Source of the DNA: Rossellomorea aquimaris | GTDB lineage: Bacteria; Bacillota; Bacilli; Bacillales; Bacillaceae_B | Reading direction: 5' to 3' | Length of the DNA: 64,000 nucleotides | Assembly (NCBI RefSeq): GCF_003315075.1 | Contig: NZ_QNRJ01000006.1 | Span: 62,001 to 126,000, forward strand | In this document: piece after piece, positions 48,891 through 57,599 of the stretch | How the letters are laid out: every line of letters starts with the position of its first letter | Numbering within the stretch: position 1 is the stretch's first letter | Translations under genes and position numbers: made by a program | The notes under the pieces: generated by a model | What the model was told of the DNA's origin: nothing | The model's database searches: none | The model's input: only the letters and a program-made list of their open reading frames with translations

Positions 48891-49049
48891 GTGATTTGGC
48901 TCATTTACGCCATAATCATCAAAAGCGATAGAGCAAACTCGTTTGCTCTTTCGCTTTTGATGATTATGGCTACTTTTCAGCAAAGCTGAAAAGCGTGAGA
49001 AACATCCGTTTCTCACGAATGAGCCAAATCACGGGGTATATCCGCTTCA
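48882..49049. repeat. Cloverleaf element: four nested perfect inverted repeats
   Basis: An outer 15-bp perfect stem (48891-48905 with 49018-49032) encloses three hairpins. The first has a 20-bp perfect stem extended by nine more pairs after one mismatch (48909-48970). The second has 9 bp and a 3-base loop (48973-48993). The third has 10 bp and a 4-base loop (48994-49017). A further TGAAGC / GCTTCA pair (48882-48887 with 49044-49049) extends the outer stem. It could form in DNA or in RNA from either strand. Function is unknown. Confidence 0.9.
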
Positions 49050-49055
49050 TTGTAC

Positions 49056-49092
49056 AAAACAAGGCACGAATGAATCGCGCCTTGTTTGCTAT
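49056..49092 (-). terminator. Terminator of tig
   Basis: AAACAAGGC (on the minus strand near 49090) pairs with GCCTTGTTTT (near 49062) around a 13-base loop, with a short U-run. It lies six bases after the tig stop. Confidence 0.75.
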
Positions 49093-49097
49093 TTTTA

Positions 49098-50384
49098 TTA
49101 TGCTACAGTTTTGCTGTTTTCAACAAGGAATTCTACTGCTTTACGTACTTTAAGGTCAGCTTTAAGTGTGTCAAGGCCGCCTAGAGCTTGTTTGATGTTG
49201 TCAGCAGACATGTTGTATTGTTCAGCCATTTTATTTACTTCTTCTTCTGCTTCTTCGTCGGTTACTTCAAGGTTTTCAGCTGCAGCGATTGCTTCCAGTG
49301 TAAGGTTTGTGCGAACGCGTTTACCAGCATCTTCTTTCATTTGACCTTTAAGATCTTCTTCTGATTGACCAGAGAATTGGAAGTAAAGGTCAAGGTTCAT
49401 CCCCTGCATTTGTAGACGTTGTTCGAATTCCTGCATCATGCGGTCTACTTCAGCTGTAACCATTACTTCTGGAATTTCAACTTCAGCATTGTCAGAAGCT
49501 TTATTTACAAGAGTTTCACGAACGGCTGTTTCAGCTTCGTTCTTTTTAGACTCTTGAAGACGTTTTTCGATTTTTTCTTTTAGTTCAGCAAGTGTTTCAA
49601 CTTCTTCGTCAGCGTCTTTAGCGAACTCGTCATCTAATGCCGGAAGTTCTTTCGCTTTGATTTCGTGAACTTTCACTTTGAATGTAGCAGGCTTACCAGC
49701 AAGTTCCGCTGCATGGTATTCTTCAGGGAAGTTAACTTCAACTTCTTTCTCTTCTCCAGATGCAACCCCGATTAATTGCTCTTCGAAACCTGGGATGAAT
49801 TGACCTGAACCTAATTCAAGAGAATAGTTTTCAGCTTGGCCGCCTTCGAATGCTTCACCGTCAACGAATCCTTCGAAATCCATTGTTACAGTGTCGCCTT
49901 CTTCAGCTTTTCCTTCTTCTTTTACAGCTAGCTCAGCTTGTTTTTCTTGAAGTGAAGTAAGTTCAGCTTCTACATCTTCAGCTGTTACTTCTGTTTCCAT
50001 TTTTTCTACTTCAAGACCTTTGTATTCACCAAGTTTCACTTCTGGTTTCACTTGTACTGTAGCAGTGAAGATCAGATCTTTGCCTTTTTCCATTTGCTCA
50101 ACATCGATTTCCGGACGGTCGATTGGATCGATTCCCGTTTCTTCGATTGCTTTCGCATATGCTTCAGGTAAGATGAAATCTAATGCATCTTGGTAAAGTG
50201 ATTCAACACCAAAACGTTTTTCGAACATTCCGCGAGGCATTTTCCCTTTACGGAATCCTGGTACGTTAACTTGTTTTACAACCTTTTTGAATGCTGCGTC
50301 CAAACCTTCGTTTACTTTTGCAGCTTCAACTTCAATTGTAAGTACTCCTTGGTTTCCTTCTTGCTTTTCCCATTTTGCAGACAT
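49098..50384 (-). CDS. tig: Trigger factor (peptidyl-prolyl isomerase chaperone)
   Basis: A 428-residue ribosome-associated chaperone. The ribosome-binding domain has [19 protein letters not shown] (about 39-57), with the signature F-R-x-G-x. An FKBP-type isomerase domain (about 155-245) contains [20 protein letters not shown]. The C-terminal helical arms (about 260-428) complete the fold. It acts on nascent chains at the ribosome exit. In bacilli tig precedes clpX, as here. Confidence 0.98.
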   Translation of the reverse strand: MSAKWEKQEGNQGVLTIEVEAAKVNEGLDAAFKKVVKQVNVPGFRKGKMPRGMFEKRFGVESLYQDALDFILPEAYAKAIEETGIDPIDRPEIDVEQMEKGKDLIFTATVQVKPEVKLGEYKGLEVEKMETEVTAEDVEAELTSLQEKQAELAVKEEGKAEEGDTVTMDFEGFVDGEAFEGGQAENYSLELGSGQFIPGFEEQLIGVASGEEKEVEVNFPEEYHAAELAGKPATFKVKVHEIKAKELPALDDEFAKDADEEVETLAELKEKIEKRLQESKKNEAETAVRETLVNKASDNAEVEIPEVMVTAEVDRMMQEFEQRLQMQGMNLDLYFQFSGQSEEDLKGQMKEDAGKRVRTNLTLEAIAAAENLEVTDEEAEEEVNKMAEQYNMSADNIKQALGGLDTLKADLKVRKAVEFLVENSKTVA

Positions 50385-50543
50385 ACTGTTCCCTCCAACA
50401 ATCTATAATTGATCTTGTATTTTTACGCATAGTAGTAGATAGTCCCGTATGAATCTAGCACTATCATCGTAAATATATGAAAAACTTTTACATTACAACC
50501 ATTACATTATAACATACAGCCACTGTCTTTCAACAGAGAGCAT

Positions 50544-51548
50544 TTAAATATTAGGAGAGGAAATTTCCTCTAGTTCCGTAATTCTTGTAAGAATCCACTG
50601 AGATTGTGTGTTTTCAACCTGGCCTTTTAACTCTTCTTCAAGGATGGCATCGGCAAACATCCCTGCCGTGTAGTAAGCATACACCGAAGCGATTGCTTTC
50701 GGTTCCTCCTCAAGTGTAAAAGGATAGAGAAGGAAGGTATGCCTTTTCAGTAAATCTTGAGCGTGCTGAAATAGCGTAGGATTCGTTTGGGCCAGAAGAT
50801 CGTCCAGTGAGTCTGTGACCATCTTAAAGAAATCAGACTCGAACACATCTTTCAAAGCGGCAGGAGACACCCGCTCCTCTAAGCCGAACTTTGCTACATC
50901 TACTTCTTTATCCATTCCATGCTCTCTTAAAACATTTAAGATCATCGTTTGCAGAAATGGATGGGCAGATGGATCCTTTATAACCGCTTGCAACTCCCCG
51001 ACGAACGGTTGAATGTTACGATGAACCAGCTGCGCCACGATCAACGTCTGTTCCTCCAGGCTCTTCCCGGATAAGATGGACGATTGATCTTCTTCTGATG
51101 ATTCTTCTTCAGGAATGGACGCTTTTCCGTTCACTACTTTTTCACTGAATTGGAGAAGCTTCCTGAAATGTTCTTCCTTTTCAAAGGGCACTTCTTTTTC
51201 ATCAAACAGGACGTTGATCGTGTCGACCACTTCCCTGTGCTGATGAAGCTGGATGAGAATCATCAAATACATATCAACGACTTCGAAATAGTCCCCGATC
51301 CCTTCGAGGAGCATCTCTTTACATATGGATCTGGCTTTGTCGTACTGCTTGCTTTCATAAAGAGATAGCACGAGTGCAGTATTGATATCGGGATTATCAG
51401 GTTCTAATTCATAGGCTTGCGTGAGTAACTGAGAGGATTCATGCACCTCTCCTTTCTCAAGTGCCTGCACACCCTTTTCCAGCAAACGATCCTTCAATCC
51501 TGGAAACAGGACGACTTTTCCTTTTCCTTCATGGTTTCCCTTAGTCAT
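50544..51548 (-). CDS. ysoA: YsoA-like TPR-repeat protein
   Basis: A 334-residue cytoplasmic helical protein with tetratricopeptide-like repeats at about 20-130 (ALEKGEVHESSQLLTQAYEL, ALVLSLYESKQYDKARSIC) and a helical C-terminal part. Function is unknown. The ATG at 51548 (MTKGNHEGKG) has an AGG-rich site upstream and gives a length close to that of B. subtilis YsoA, which also lies directly before tig. The longer reading to 51611 would run through the tRNA terminator. Confidence 0.78.
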   Translation of the reverse strand: MTKGNHEGKGKVVLFPGLKDRLLEKGVQALEKGEVHESSQLLTQAYELEPDNPDINTALVLSLYESKQYDKARSICKEMLLEGIGDYFEVVDMYLMILIQLHQHREVVDTINVLFDEKEVPFEKEEHFRKLLQFSEKVVNGKASIPEEESSEEDQSSILSGKSLEEQTLIVAQLVHRNIQPFVGELQAVIKDPSAHPFLQTMILNVLREHGMDKEVDVAKFGLEERVSPAALKDVFESDFFKMVTDSLDDLLAQTNPTLFQHAQDLLKRHTFLLYPFTLEEEPKAIASVYAYYTAGMFADAILEEELKGQVENTQSQWILTRITELEEISSPNI

Positions 51549-51608
51549 AAAACGTACCTGCCTATACTTTTTAGTTTGTATTAGTTTAGCATGATATCTT
51601 TTGGATAA

Positions 51609-51645
51609 CAAAAAAAGCCTACCCTTTATAGGTAAGCTTTGTGTA
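51609..51645 (-). terminator. Terminator of tRNA-Arg
   Basis: A nine-pair stem (AAGCTTACC with GGTAGGCTT, one G:U) is followed by seven U residues on the minus strand, just downstream of the tRNA. Confidence 0.85.
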
Positions 51646-51656
51646 TGTAGGATTTA

Positions 51657-51733
51657 TGGCGTCCCAGGAGAGATTCGAACTCCCGACCGTACGCTTAGAA
51701 GGCGTATGCTCTATCCGGCTGAGCTACTGGGAC
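51657..51733 (-). tRNA. tRNA-Arg (anticodon UCU)
   Basis: A complete cloverleaf. The acceptor stem GTCCCAG pairs with CTGGGAC, D-arm GCTC/GAGC, anticodon arm TACGC-CTTCTAA-GCGTA with anticodon TCT (reads AGA), and T-arm GGGAG-TTCGAAT-CTCTC. The discriminator is G and the CCA end is encoded (51659-51657). It has its own terminator and stands alone between ysnB and ysoA. Confidence 0.97.
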
Positions 51734-51852
51734 GTGATTTGTTTTTCAAGGACAATATTTATTATATTCACATAGCATCAATAAGTCAACAGATTTTCAA
51801 AAAAAGTTTAAATTATTTTTCCAGGATCGCTTCTTTTATCTGAAATAATGGA

Positions 51853-51878
51853 AGAGAACCCGCCGTGGCAGGTTCTCA
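51853..51878 (-). terminator. Weak terminator of ysnB
   Basis: GAGAACC-GCC pairs with GGC-GGTTCTC (one mismatch), but the following minus-strand sequence has few U residues. It lies eight bases after the ysnB stop. Confidence 0.5.
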
Positions 51879-51886
51879 CAATGCTT

Positions 51887-52396
51887 TTACAATTGAAAGG
51901 ATTGAGTCAATTCGTCCAGAACTACGTGATCATGAGTTAAGAATGTTACCTTTATTTCCTGATCATTTACTTCTACTAATGCGTAGGTTCGTTCTCTCCT
52001 GCCTCTTGGCAAAAGGATGCTTCCAGGATTCAAGAACAATGTGCCATTATTCATTTCTGCACCGAGTGTGTGTGAATGACCAAAGAAAACAAATTGTGCT
52101 CCAACTTCTTCAGCTTGATAACGCAGCTTCATCAGTGACATTTTAATTCCATACAGATGACCGTGTGTGACCATGATTGAATGGCCCTCTACCTTTTCAA
52201 CAAGATCGTCGGGTAACCTGGCATCCATATCACAGTTTCCCCTCACCACAAGGTAGGGGGACAAGGCCTGGTCGTCCGCACTTAATTCAGAATCTCCGCA
52301 GTGAATCATGGCATCTACGGCAGATTGATACTTCTCTGATAGCTCCAATAGCTCTTCATTTGAACCGTGACTATCACTTACAACCAATAGTTTCAT
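51887..52396 (-). CDS. ysnB: YfcE/MJ0936-type metallophosphoesterase (YsnB)
   Basis: A 169-residue calcineurin-like phosphodiesterase with all metal-binding motifs: SDSHGS at the start, HCGDSEL, RGNCD, THGHLYG and FGHSH. The substrate is unknown. The ATG at 52396 has AAGGGTG six bases away; the GTG at 52405 overlaps that site. It follows the rdgB-like gene within 13 bases and is probably in the rph operon. Confidence 0.9.
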   Translation of the reverse strand: MKLLVVSDSHGSNEELLELSEKYQSAVDAMIHCGDSELSADDQALSPYLVVRGNCDMDARLPDDLVEKVEGHSIMVTHGHLYGIKMSLMKLRYQAEEVGAQFVFFGHSHTLGAEMNNGTLFLNPGSILLPRGRRERTYALVEVNDQEIKVTFLTHDHVVLDELTQSFQL

Positions 52397-52408
52397 TCCG
52401 CTCACCCT

Positions 52409-53005
52409 TTAAATAAAGTCTGAGATTATGTTCTTTAGCTTTTTCAAGGCATTTCCACGATGGCTGATCTGACTCTTCTCGTCCTGAGATAGTTCAGCCA
52501 TGGACTTTTGAAGAGTAGGAACGTAGAAAATCGGATCGTACCCAAACCCATTCGTTCCCCTCTTTTCTTGCAAAATCATGCCTTCGCATGTTCCTGTAAC
52601 GGTCCTGGTTTCCCCATTGGGATCGGCAATCGCTAAAACACAGTGAAAGCGTGCGGTACGGTGAGTTTCTTCAACAGACTCAAGCTCACTTAATACCTTG
52701 TCCATGTTCGCCTCGTCACTCTTCTCTTCACCTGCGTAGCGTGCAGAATACACTCCCGGGCGACCTTCGAGGGCATCGATGGCCAAACCTGAATCATCCG
52801 CTATCACCAGTACTCCCAATTCCTGCGCAACCGTTTCAGCCTTTAATATGGCATTTTCTTCAAACGTTTCACCGGTTTCTTCAACATCCTCAATGTGAGG
52901 AAGGTCTAGTAATGTTTGTACCTCATACCCGTATGGAGCAAACATATGTTGAAACTCTTTTGCTTTTCCCCGGTTTTTCGTGGCTATGATCACTCGTTTT
53001 GTCAT
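52409..53005 (-). CDS. rdgB: XTP/dITP diphosphatase (RdgB/HAM1)
   Basis: A 198-residue house-cleaning pyrophosphatase that removes deaminated purine nucleotides (dITP, XTP). Motifs: [12 protein letters not shown], the metal site [22 protein letters not shown], and [16 protein letters not shown] with SHRGNAL near the C-terminus. It lies 16 bases after rph, the standard Bacillus order (ysnA). Confidence 0.96.
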   Translation of the reverse strand: MTKRVIIATKNRGKAKEFQHMFAPYGYEVQTLLDLPHIEDVEETGETFEENAILKAETVAQELGVLVIADDSGLAIDALEGRPGVYSARYAGEEKSDEANMDKVLSELESVEETHRTARFHCVLAIADPNGETRTVTGTCEGMILQEKRGTNGFGYDPIFYVPTLQKSMAELSQDEKSQISHRGNALKKLKNIISDFI

Positions 53006-53021
53006 CTACAGTCTCATCCCT

Positions 53022-53759
53022 TTATTGAAATCTTTTTACTATATCCCCTAATGATTGCTGCTGAATTTGGAATATCTCGTGGATTCCTTCTTGTCCAAGT
53101 TTTAACAGTTGCTTCAATTGGTCCATCGTAAAGGTTGCTTCTTCCCCTGTTCCCTGAAGCTCTACAAATTCGCCTTCACCCGTCATGATGATGTTCATAT
53201 CCACCAATGCACTGCTATCTTCAATATAATTCAAATCAAGAACCGCCCCGTGCTCTTCAACAATCCCCACACTTGTGGCTGCCAAGAAACTTTTCAGTGG
53301 AAAAGAAGATATTTTTTTGCTGTCTTGAAGCTTTGCCACTGCCATTGCCGTAGCAACGAAAGCCCCAGTGATCGAAGCCGTTCTTGTCCCACCGTCTGCT
53401 TGAATGACATCACAATCAATCCAGATTGTACGTTCTCCTAACGCATCCAAATCGACTACCGCTCGGAGCGCCCTTCCAATAAGACGTTGAATTTCCATTG
53501 TTCTTCCTGAAACCTTCCCTTTAGAAGATTCGCGAATGTTTCTCGTTTCCGTTGCTCTTGGCAACATGGAATATTCAGCCGTGATCCACCCTTTTCCACT
53601 GTTTCTCATAAAAGGAGGCACTCGTTCTTCGATGCTGGCATTACAAATGACCTTTGTTTCTCCAACCGTTATGAGGACGGAGCCTTCCGGATGCTTCACA
53701 TAATCTGTCTCGATTTCAATATTCCGCAATTGATTCTTTTCTCTACCATCTGTTCTCAT
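53022..53759 (-). CDS. rph: Ribonuclease PH
   Basis: A 245-residue phosphorolytic 3'-5' exonuclease for tRNA 3' trimming. It shows [17 protein letters not shown], the RNA/phosphate-binding [40 protein letters not shown] with the catalytic Asp residues and [19 protein letters not shown]. Length is normal. It is separated from gerM by a hairpin. Confidence 0.97.
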   Translation of the reverse strand: MRTDGREKNQLRNIEIETDYVKHPEGSVLITVGETKVICNASIEERVPPFMRNSGKGWITAEYSMLPRATETRNIRESSKGKVSGRTMEIQRLIGRALRAVVDLDALGERTIWIDCDVIQADGGTRTASITGAFVATAMAVAKLQDSKKISSFPLKSFLAATSVGIVEEHGAVLDLNYIEDSSALVDMNIIMTGEGEFVELQGTGEEATFTMDQLKQLLKLGQEGIHEIFQIQQQSLGDIVKRFQ

Positions 53760-53806
53760 ATCATTACCTCCTGTATTTTCGTACGTTATGTAAAAACGGT
53801 CTAATC

Positions 53807-53842
53807 AAAAATAGAAGAGGTGGCATTTTGCCAACCTCTTTT
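53807..53842 (-). terminator. Terminator between gerM and rph
   Basis: AAGAGGT-GGCA pairs with TGCC-ACCTCTT (one bulge), followed on the minus strand by CUAUUUUUG. It lies about 38 bases after the gerM stop. Confidence 0.75.
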
Positions 53843-53879
53843 CAGATGTTTCTATAATAGTATATCAAAAAATCGTTAT

Positions 53880-54956
53880 TTAAAAACTAATTGCATTCAC
53901 ATTTTCTGGTCTTGTCACTGGTTCTGTGATGGTTTCGCCGTCTTTAGACACTACCGTTGCTTCACCATTCACTAAAACAGAGACTCCTTTAATCCCTTTT
54001 TGCTCTGTTAAAGAAAGAACGAGAGAATTTAACATATGTTCAGAAACCATTTTTTCTTCAAGGCTTCCATAAACTGCTTCGTTAAAGTTCAATGTTACGG
54101 TTCCGTCTTCAAGCTTCGGATCGTCTAATAGTTTGGCACCTGTAAAATCACTTGCAAGTGCAGAAGAGTATCCTGGTCCATCAATCAACTCTTTCACAAC
54201 CGCAGTGATTTCATCCACTGAATTTGAGCTTACGCGTTTAGTAACAGGAACGTAATACGTTTTATCATCCGTTTGCGATACATAATACACCGTTAGTGGT
54301 TTTGTGCTCGTAAGATCCACCACACCGGAAGTATCCACGTTGATACCGACTTTTCTCGTTAATCCTTTTTCATCAATCGGTGTTCCGTTAACAGGCATTT
54401 CAGTCAGTGGATATCCATTCACTCTAAGCTCTACTTTTTCAACTGAATCAAATTGAGTAAGCGTCCACGTGACGGATTGAAGAATTTTCTGCTCATCTTC
54501 AGGCTGGTAGTTATTGAATTCCGGAGAGAAATCGGCAATGGCCGTTCCGTCTTTAATATCGACCGTCACTTGTGTATCCGCCGGAAGCACGGCTCTAAAA
54601 CCATTCGGCAGCACATTTTGAACCGGTCCATCTACGACCAGATACTCAAGAGCTTGTTTTGCCACACTTTCTTCACCTGGGAGCGGCAGCGATTGTGAGA
54701 CAACATACCCCTTTTTATCGATGAGATATAGCTCTGTCATGACCGTTTCAGCAGTTGCTTCTTCCTTGCTCACTTCTTTTTCTGCGTCTTCTCCTTTAGC
54801 CGTATCCACTTTCTCCCCTTCTTTTAAGTAGGATAGGTCTTGAGGAGGATCGATTTTCTCTTTATCATCACCGAAACTGAGTAATCCACAACCTGAAAGA
54901 TATACAGAAGAAGCTAAAACCGTTACAGCAATTGATACCTTTGCTTTTTTTGCCAT
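53880..54956 (-). CDS. gerM: Germination/sporulation lipoprotein GerM
   Basis: A 358-residue lipoprotein: signal peptide with lipobox YLSGCGLL (Cys about 22), an acidic linker, then two GerMN domains (about 85-200 and 230-345), each with a QALEYLVVDG- or AVVKELIDGPG-type segment followed by VTVDIKDGTAIADFS or GTVTLNFNEAVYG. GerM is expressed in the mother cell and is needed for engulfment and germination. The ATG at 54956 follows AGGAGGT; the 33-codon extension to 55055 is rejected. Length is close to that of the B. subtilis protein. Confidence 0.94.
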   Translation of the reverse strand: MAKKAKVSIAVTVLASSVYLSGCGLLSFGDDKEKIDPPQDLSYLKEGEKVDTAKGEDAEKEVSKEEATAETVMTELYLIDKKGYVVSQSLPLPGEESVAKQALEYLVVDGPVQNVLPNGFRAVLPADTQVTVDIKDGTAIADFSPEFNNYQPEDEQKILQSVTWTLTQFDSVEKVELRVNGYPLTEMPVNGTPIDEKGLTRKVGINVDTSGVVDLTSTKPLTVYYVSQTDDKTYYVPVTKRVSSNSVDEITAVVKELIDGPGYSSALASDFTGAKLLDDPKLEDGTVTLNFNEAVYGSLEEKMVSEHMLNSLVLSLTEQKGIKGVSVLVNGEATVVSKDGETITEPVTRPENVNAISF

Positions 54957-55061
54957 TGGGAAACCTCCTAAAAGACAGTTTGTACTAACATGTATACGAG
55001 CCCGCTCTATAAAATAGACCGAAACTTTTTGAAAATAAAAGAACCATCCGATCACAGGATA

Positions 55062-55862
55062 CTAATCCTGTAATCGAATGGTTTCTGCTTTCACTTCTCC
55101 GACTGTCAGCCAATCGGAGGCAATGCGTGAAAAGATGGCCGAAGACCCTGTGTTGAAAAAGCGGTGTTCAGGCTTTTGCACTCCCCTGTATAGGAGATTG
55201 TAATAATCGAGAATCGTACTTACTTCCCGTGCCGTTTCATCTCCGGAGCTTATCACACTGATCTCCGGACCCATGTAGGCTTTAATCTTAGGCTGTAATA
55301 GCGGGTAGTGGGTGCACCCCAGAATCAGCGTATCGATATCCGTATCTTTAATGGGGCGGAGAGTCTCTTCTACTATTTCTTCCGCCATGGAGCTATTGTA
55401 TTCTCCACTTTCTACTAAAGGGACAAATTTCGGACAGGCGAGTGACGTGACATCCAAGCTGCCGTGCAGGGAGTGGAGTGCTTCTACATAGGCACCGCTA
55501 TTAATCGTCCCGACTGTTCCAAGGACACCGATTCTCTTATTATGAGTATGCTTGATTGCCGCTCTGGCCCCAGGGTGAATGACGCCTATTACCGGGATGT
55601 CCAAGTGGGTCTGAATTTCATCCAGCACAACCGCAGTGGCGGTATTACATGCGATGATCAGCATCTTCATATCATATTGCATGAGATATTGGGTCATTTC
55701 CCATGTGAATGTTTTCACTTCTTGAGCTGTTCTGGGTCCGTAGGGACAACGGGCTGTGTCACCAAGATAGTAGATGGTCTCTTTCGGTAGCTGACGCATC
55801 ACTTCTCTGGCAACGGTAAGCCCCCCAACCCCAGAATCAATGATGCCAATTGGTTGAATCAC
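55062..55862 (-). CDS. racE: Glutamate racemase
   Basis: A 266-residue enzyme that supplies D-glutamate for peptidoglycan. [17 protein letters not shown] starts the protein, with [14 protein letters not shown]. The two catalytic cysteines are in IACNTATAV (about 72) and LGCTHYPLL (about 184). In B. subtilis the gene at this position is racE (murI family). Confidence 0.96.
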   Translation of the reverse strand: MIQPIGIIDSGVGGLTVAREVMRQLPKETIYYLGDTARCPYGPRTAQEVKTFTWEMTQYLMQYDMKMLIIACNTATAVVLDEIQTHLDIPVIGVIHPGARAAIKHTHNKRIGVLGTVGTINSGAYVEALHSLHGSLDVTSLACPKFVPLVESGEYNSSMAEEIVEETLRPIKDTDIDTLILGCTHYPLLQPKIKAYMGPEISVISSGDETAREVSTILDYYNLLYRGVQKPEHRFFNTGSSAIFSRIASDWLTVGEVKAETIRLQD

Positions 55863-55871
55863 GTTATTCCC

Positions 55872-56327
55872 TCATTCTGGTTTCATTTCTTGATGAAGCT
55901 TTGCTAAATTATCTTTTAATAGTAACACTTCTTGTTCGGAGAAATCCGTCAGGACACTCTGTAAATAATCTTGCCTTTTATTGATGACTTCTTCAATAAT
56001 TCTTTCGCCCTCTTTTAGCATATGAATCCGGACGACCCTGCGATCATTTTCATCCTTCACGCGTTCCACCAACTGATTTTTCTCCATTCTATCCACGAGA
56101 TCGGTTGTGGTACTGCAGGCAAGGTACATTCTATTCGATAGATCACCAATGGTCATATCACCATATTCAAATAACCACTGCAGTGCAATGAACTGCGGCG
56201 GGGTGATGGTGTACTGACTCAATATTTCCCTTCCTTTTTGCTTAATGATCGATGATATGTAGCGCAGGTCTTTTTCTATATCTGCAACAACCTGTAATTC
56301 TCCAATGATTTCTTTAGAATTCGTCAT
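55872..56327 (-). CDS. MarR family transcriptional regulator (YsmB-like)
   Basis: A 151-residue winged-helix regulator: helices at about 15-60, then DMTIGDLSNRMYLACSTTTD as the DNA-recognition region, and the wing VERVKDENDRRVVRIHML at about 99-116. The target and ligand are unknown. An AAGGAGAG site lies before the ATG. It is nine bases upstream of racE, as ysmB is in B. subtilis. Confidence 0.87.
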   Translation of the reverse strand: MTNSKEIIGELQVVADIEKDLRYISSIIKQKGREILSQYTITPPQFIALQWLFEYGDMTIGDLSNRMYLACSTTTDLVDRMEKNQLVERVKDENDRRVVRIHMLKEGERIIEEVINKRQDYLQSVLTDFSEQEVLLLKDNLAKLHQEMKPE

Positions 56328-56525
56328 GATTACTCTCCTTTTAAAATCAGAAACCGGATATGTACTCCTTATTGAAAACGGGAATCGATCACATAAGACC
56401 TTCCTGTTTTAGCTTCTATTATATGATGGGACCTAAGTGACCTTTCTTTCAGCCTAGACTTCCCCTACTAGCATTTTCGCTCTTTTACTGTAAAAATTCA
56501 AGACAAGTTCACAAATGGTCCAGAA

Positions 56526-56610
56526 CTAAAAGAGACTGACTCTCATTCAAACATTAATAGGCATCCGCGGAAGACCCGTTAATTGTTTGTCATTAGAATC
56601 AGTCCCTTAC
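56526..56610 (-). terminator. Long hairpin terminator of gerE
   Basis: On the minus strand GGGACTGA-TCT-AT-ACAAACA pairs with TGTTTG-AT-AGA-TCAGTCTC, a stem of more than 25 pairs with small bulges around a GC-rich apex, followed by UUUUAG. It begins three bases after the gerE stop. It is larger than an ordinary terminator. Confidence 0.75.
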
Positions 56611-56612
56611 AA

Positions 56613-56837
56613 TTAAAGCTTGAGTTCCCCCATGCGAAGAAGCTCTACAACAGCTTGAGATCGCCCCTTCACTCCAAGCTTTTGCATGGCGTTGGAAATA
56701 TGATTCCGAACTGTTTTCTCGCTAATAAATAGATCACTAGCTATTTCTTTAGTTGTTTTGTCTTGAACTAACAGTTCGAATACTTCTTTTTCTCTTTTGG
56801 TGAGCAACGGTTTGTGTGTAAAATCATTGTCCTTCAA
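56613..56837 (-). CDS. gerE: Spore coat transcription factor GerE
   Basis: A 74-residue LuxR/FixJ-type helix-turn-helix protein, the last regulator of the mother-cell cascade, which tunes sigma-K-dependent coat genes. KPLLTKREKEVFELLVQDKT and LFISEKTVRNHISNAMQKLG match B. subtilis GerE almost residue for residue, from memory. The start is TTG at 56837 with AAGGAGGG upstream. A sigma-K-like promoter lies at 56903-56930. Confidence 0.97.
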   Translation of the reverse strand: MKDNDFTHKPLLTKREKEVFELLVQDKTTKEIASDLFISEKTVRNHISNAMQKLGVKGRSQAVVELLRMGELKL

Positions 56838-56902
56838 TTATGGTAACCCTCCTTGCCTTCGCCAGCTTTAAACCGCGGGGATGGGTATTGTGGTCGTCAG
56901 AA

Positions 56903-56930
56903 TATCATATGTGAAGGGAGGGTTTGGAGT
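56903..56930 (-). promoter_or_regulatory. Sigma-K-like promoter of gerE
   Basis: The minus strand shows AC (56930-56929), a 17-base spacer and CATATGATA (56911-56903). This fits the sigma-K consensus AC-16/17-CATAnnnTA. It lies 66 bases before the gerE start, consistent with the known sigma-K control of gerE. Confidence 0.6.
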
Positions 56931-56991
56931 GACATAGAGAAGGAAGTTAAATGAAAAATAGGCAACGGTTTTTACAACACACTACAATGGG

Positions 56992-57453
56992 CTAAGATAC
57001 CGCCATTTTGCAGTCAAGCTTCGCCTTCATTTCTTCCGTCCAAGGGACACCTTTTCCGGTCTGTTTTGATATTTGGACCATGGTTCCTCTACCTGTAAAG
57101 CAAACCTCTTCTCTTTCATTCAGACCCATATAGTGTAAATCCACTGAAGATTTCCCCACACTATTCGCCTTTACACAAACCTTCAGCTGTTCGTCGAAGA
57201 ATACTTGTTTGACAAAATCACATTGTAGATCTGCAACGACAGGAATCGTATCGTGTTCAGGTTTTACCCAGTTTTGCATAAATCCTTTGTGTTTAAAAAA
57301 TTCGATCCTAGCTTCTTCGAAATAAGTGAATGGAATGGTATTGTTCATATGTCCAAACATATCAGTCTCGGAAAACCGAACCTTTATATGGATTGAAAAT
57401 GAAAATTCTTTTTGCCATGTTGCTATATCATCAATGTATGTAAAATGCTTCAA
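56992..57453 (-). CDS. Acyl-CoA thioesterase (YsmA-like, hot-dog fold)
   Basis: A 153-residue 4-hydroxybenzoyl-CoA thioesterase-family protein. VRFSETDMFGHMNNTIPFTYFEEAR is the hot-dog signature with the active-site Asp/His region at about 30-50 (quoted in two parts: RFSETDMFGHMNN, FTYFEEAR). The physiological acyl-CoA is unknown. It lies between sdhB and gerE, as ysmA does in B. subtilis. It is monocistronic behind the sdh terminator. Confidence 0.88.
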   Translation of the reverse strand: MKHFTYIDDIATWQKEFSFSIHIKVRFSETDMFGHMNNTIPFTYFEEARIEFFKHKGFMQNWVKPEHDTIPVVADLQCDFVKQVFFDEQLKVCVKANSVGKSSVDLHYMGLNEREEVCFTGRGTMVQISKQTGKGVPWTEEMKAKLDCKMAVS

Positions 57454-57555
57454 ATTGGCTCCTCCTTTTGGGAAATGAATATAGAATAAGAAAATGAATG
57501 ATCATTCATTATTTATTATAATCTTTTTCTGATAAATAAGAAACCTATAAAAGAC

Positions 57556-57588
57556 AAAAAAAGCACTCCCCGAAGGAAAGTGCTTTTT
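57556..57588 (-). terminator. Terminator of sdhCAB
   Basis: AAAAGCACT-CC pairs with GG-AGTGCTTTT, loop CGAA/UUCG, followed by seven U residues on the minus strand. It lies 12 bases after the sdhB stop. Confidence 0.92.
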
Positions 57589-57599
57589 GACTTTTACGA

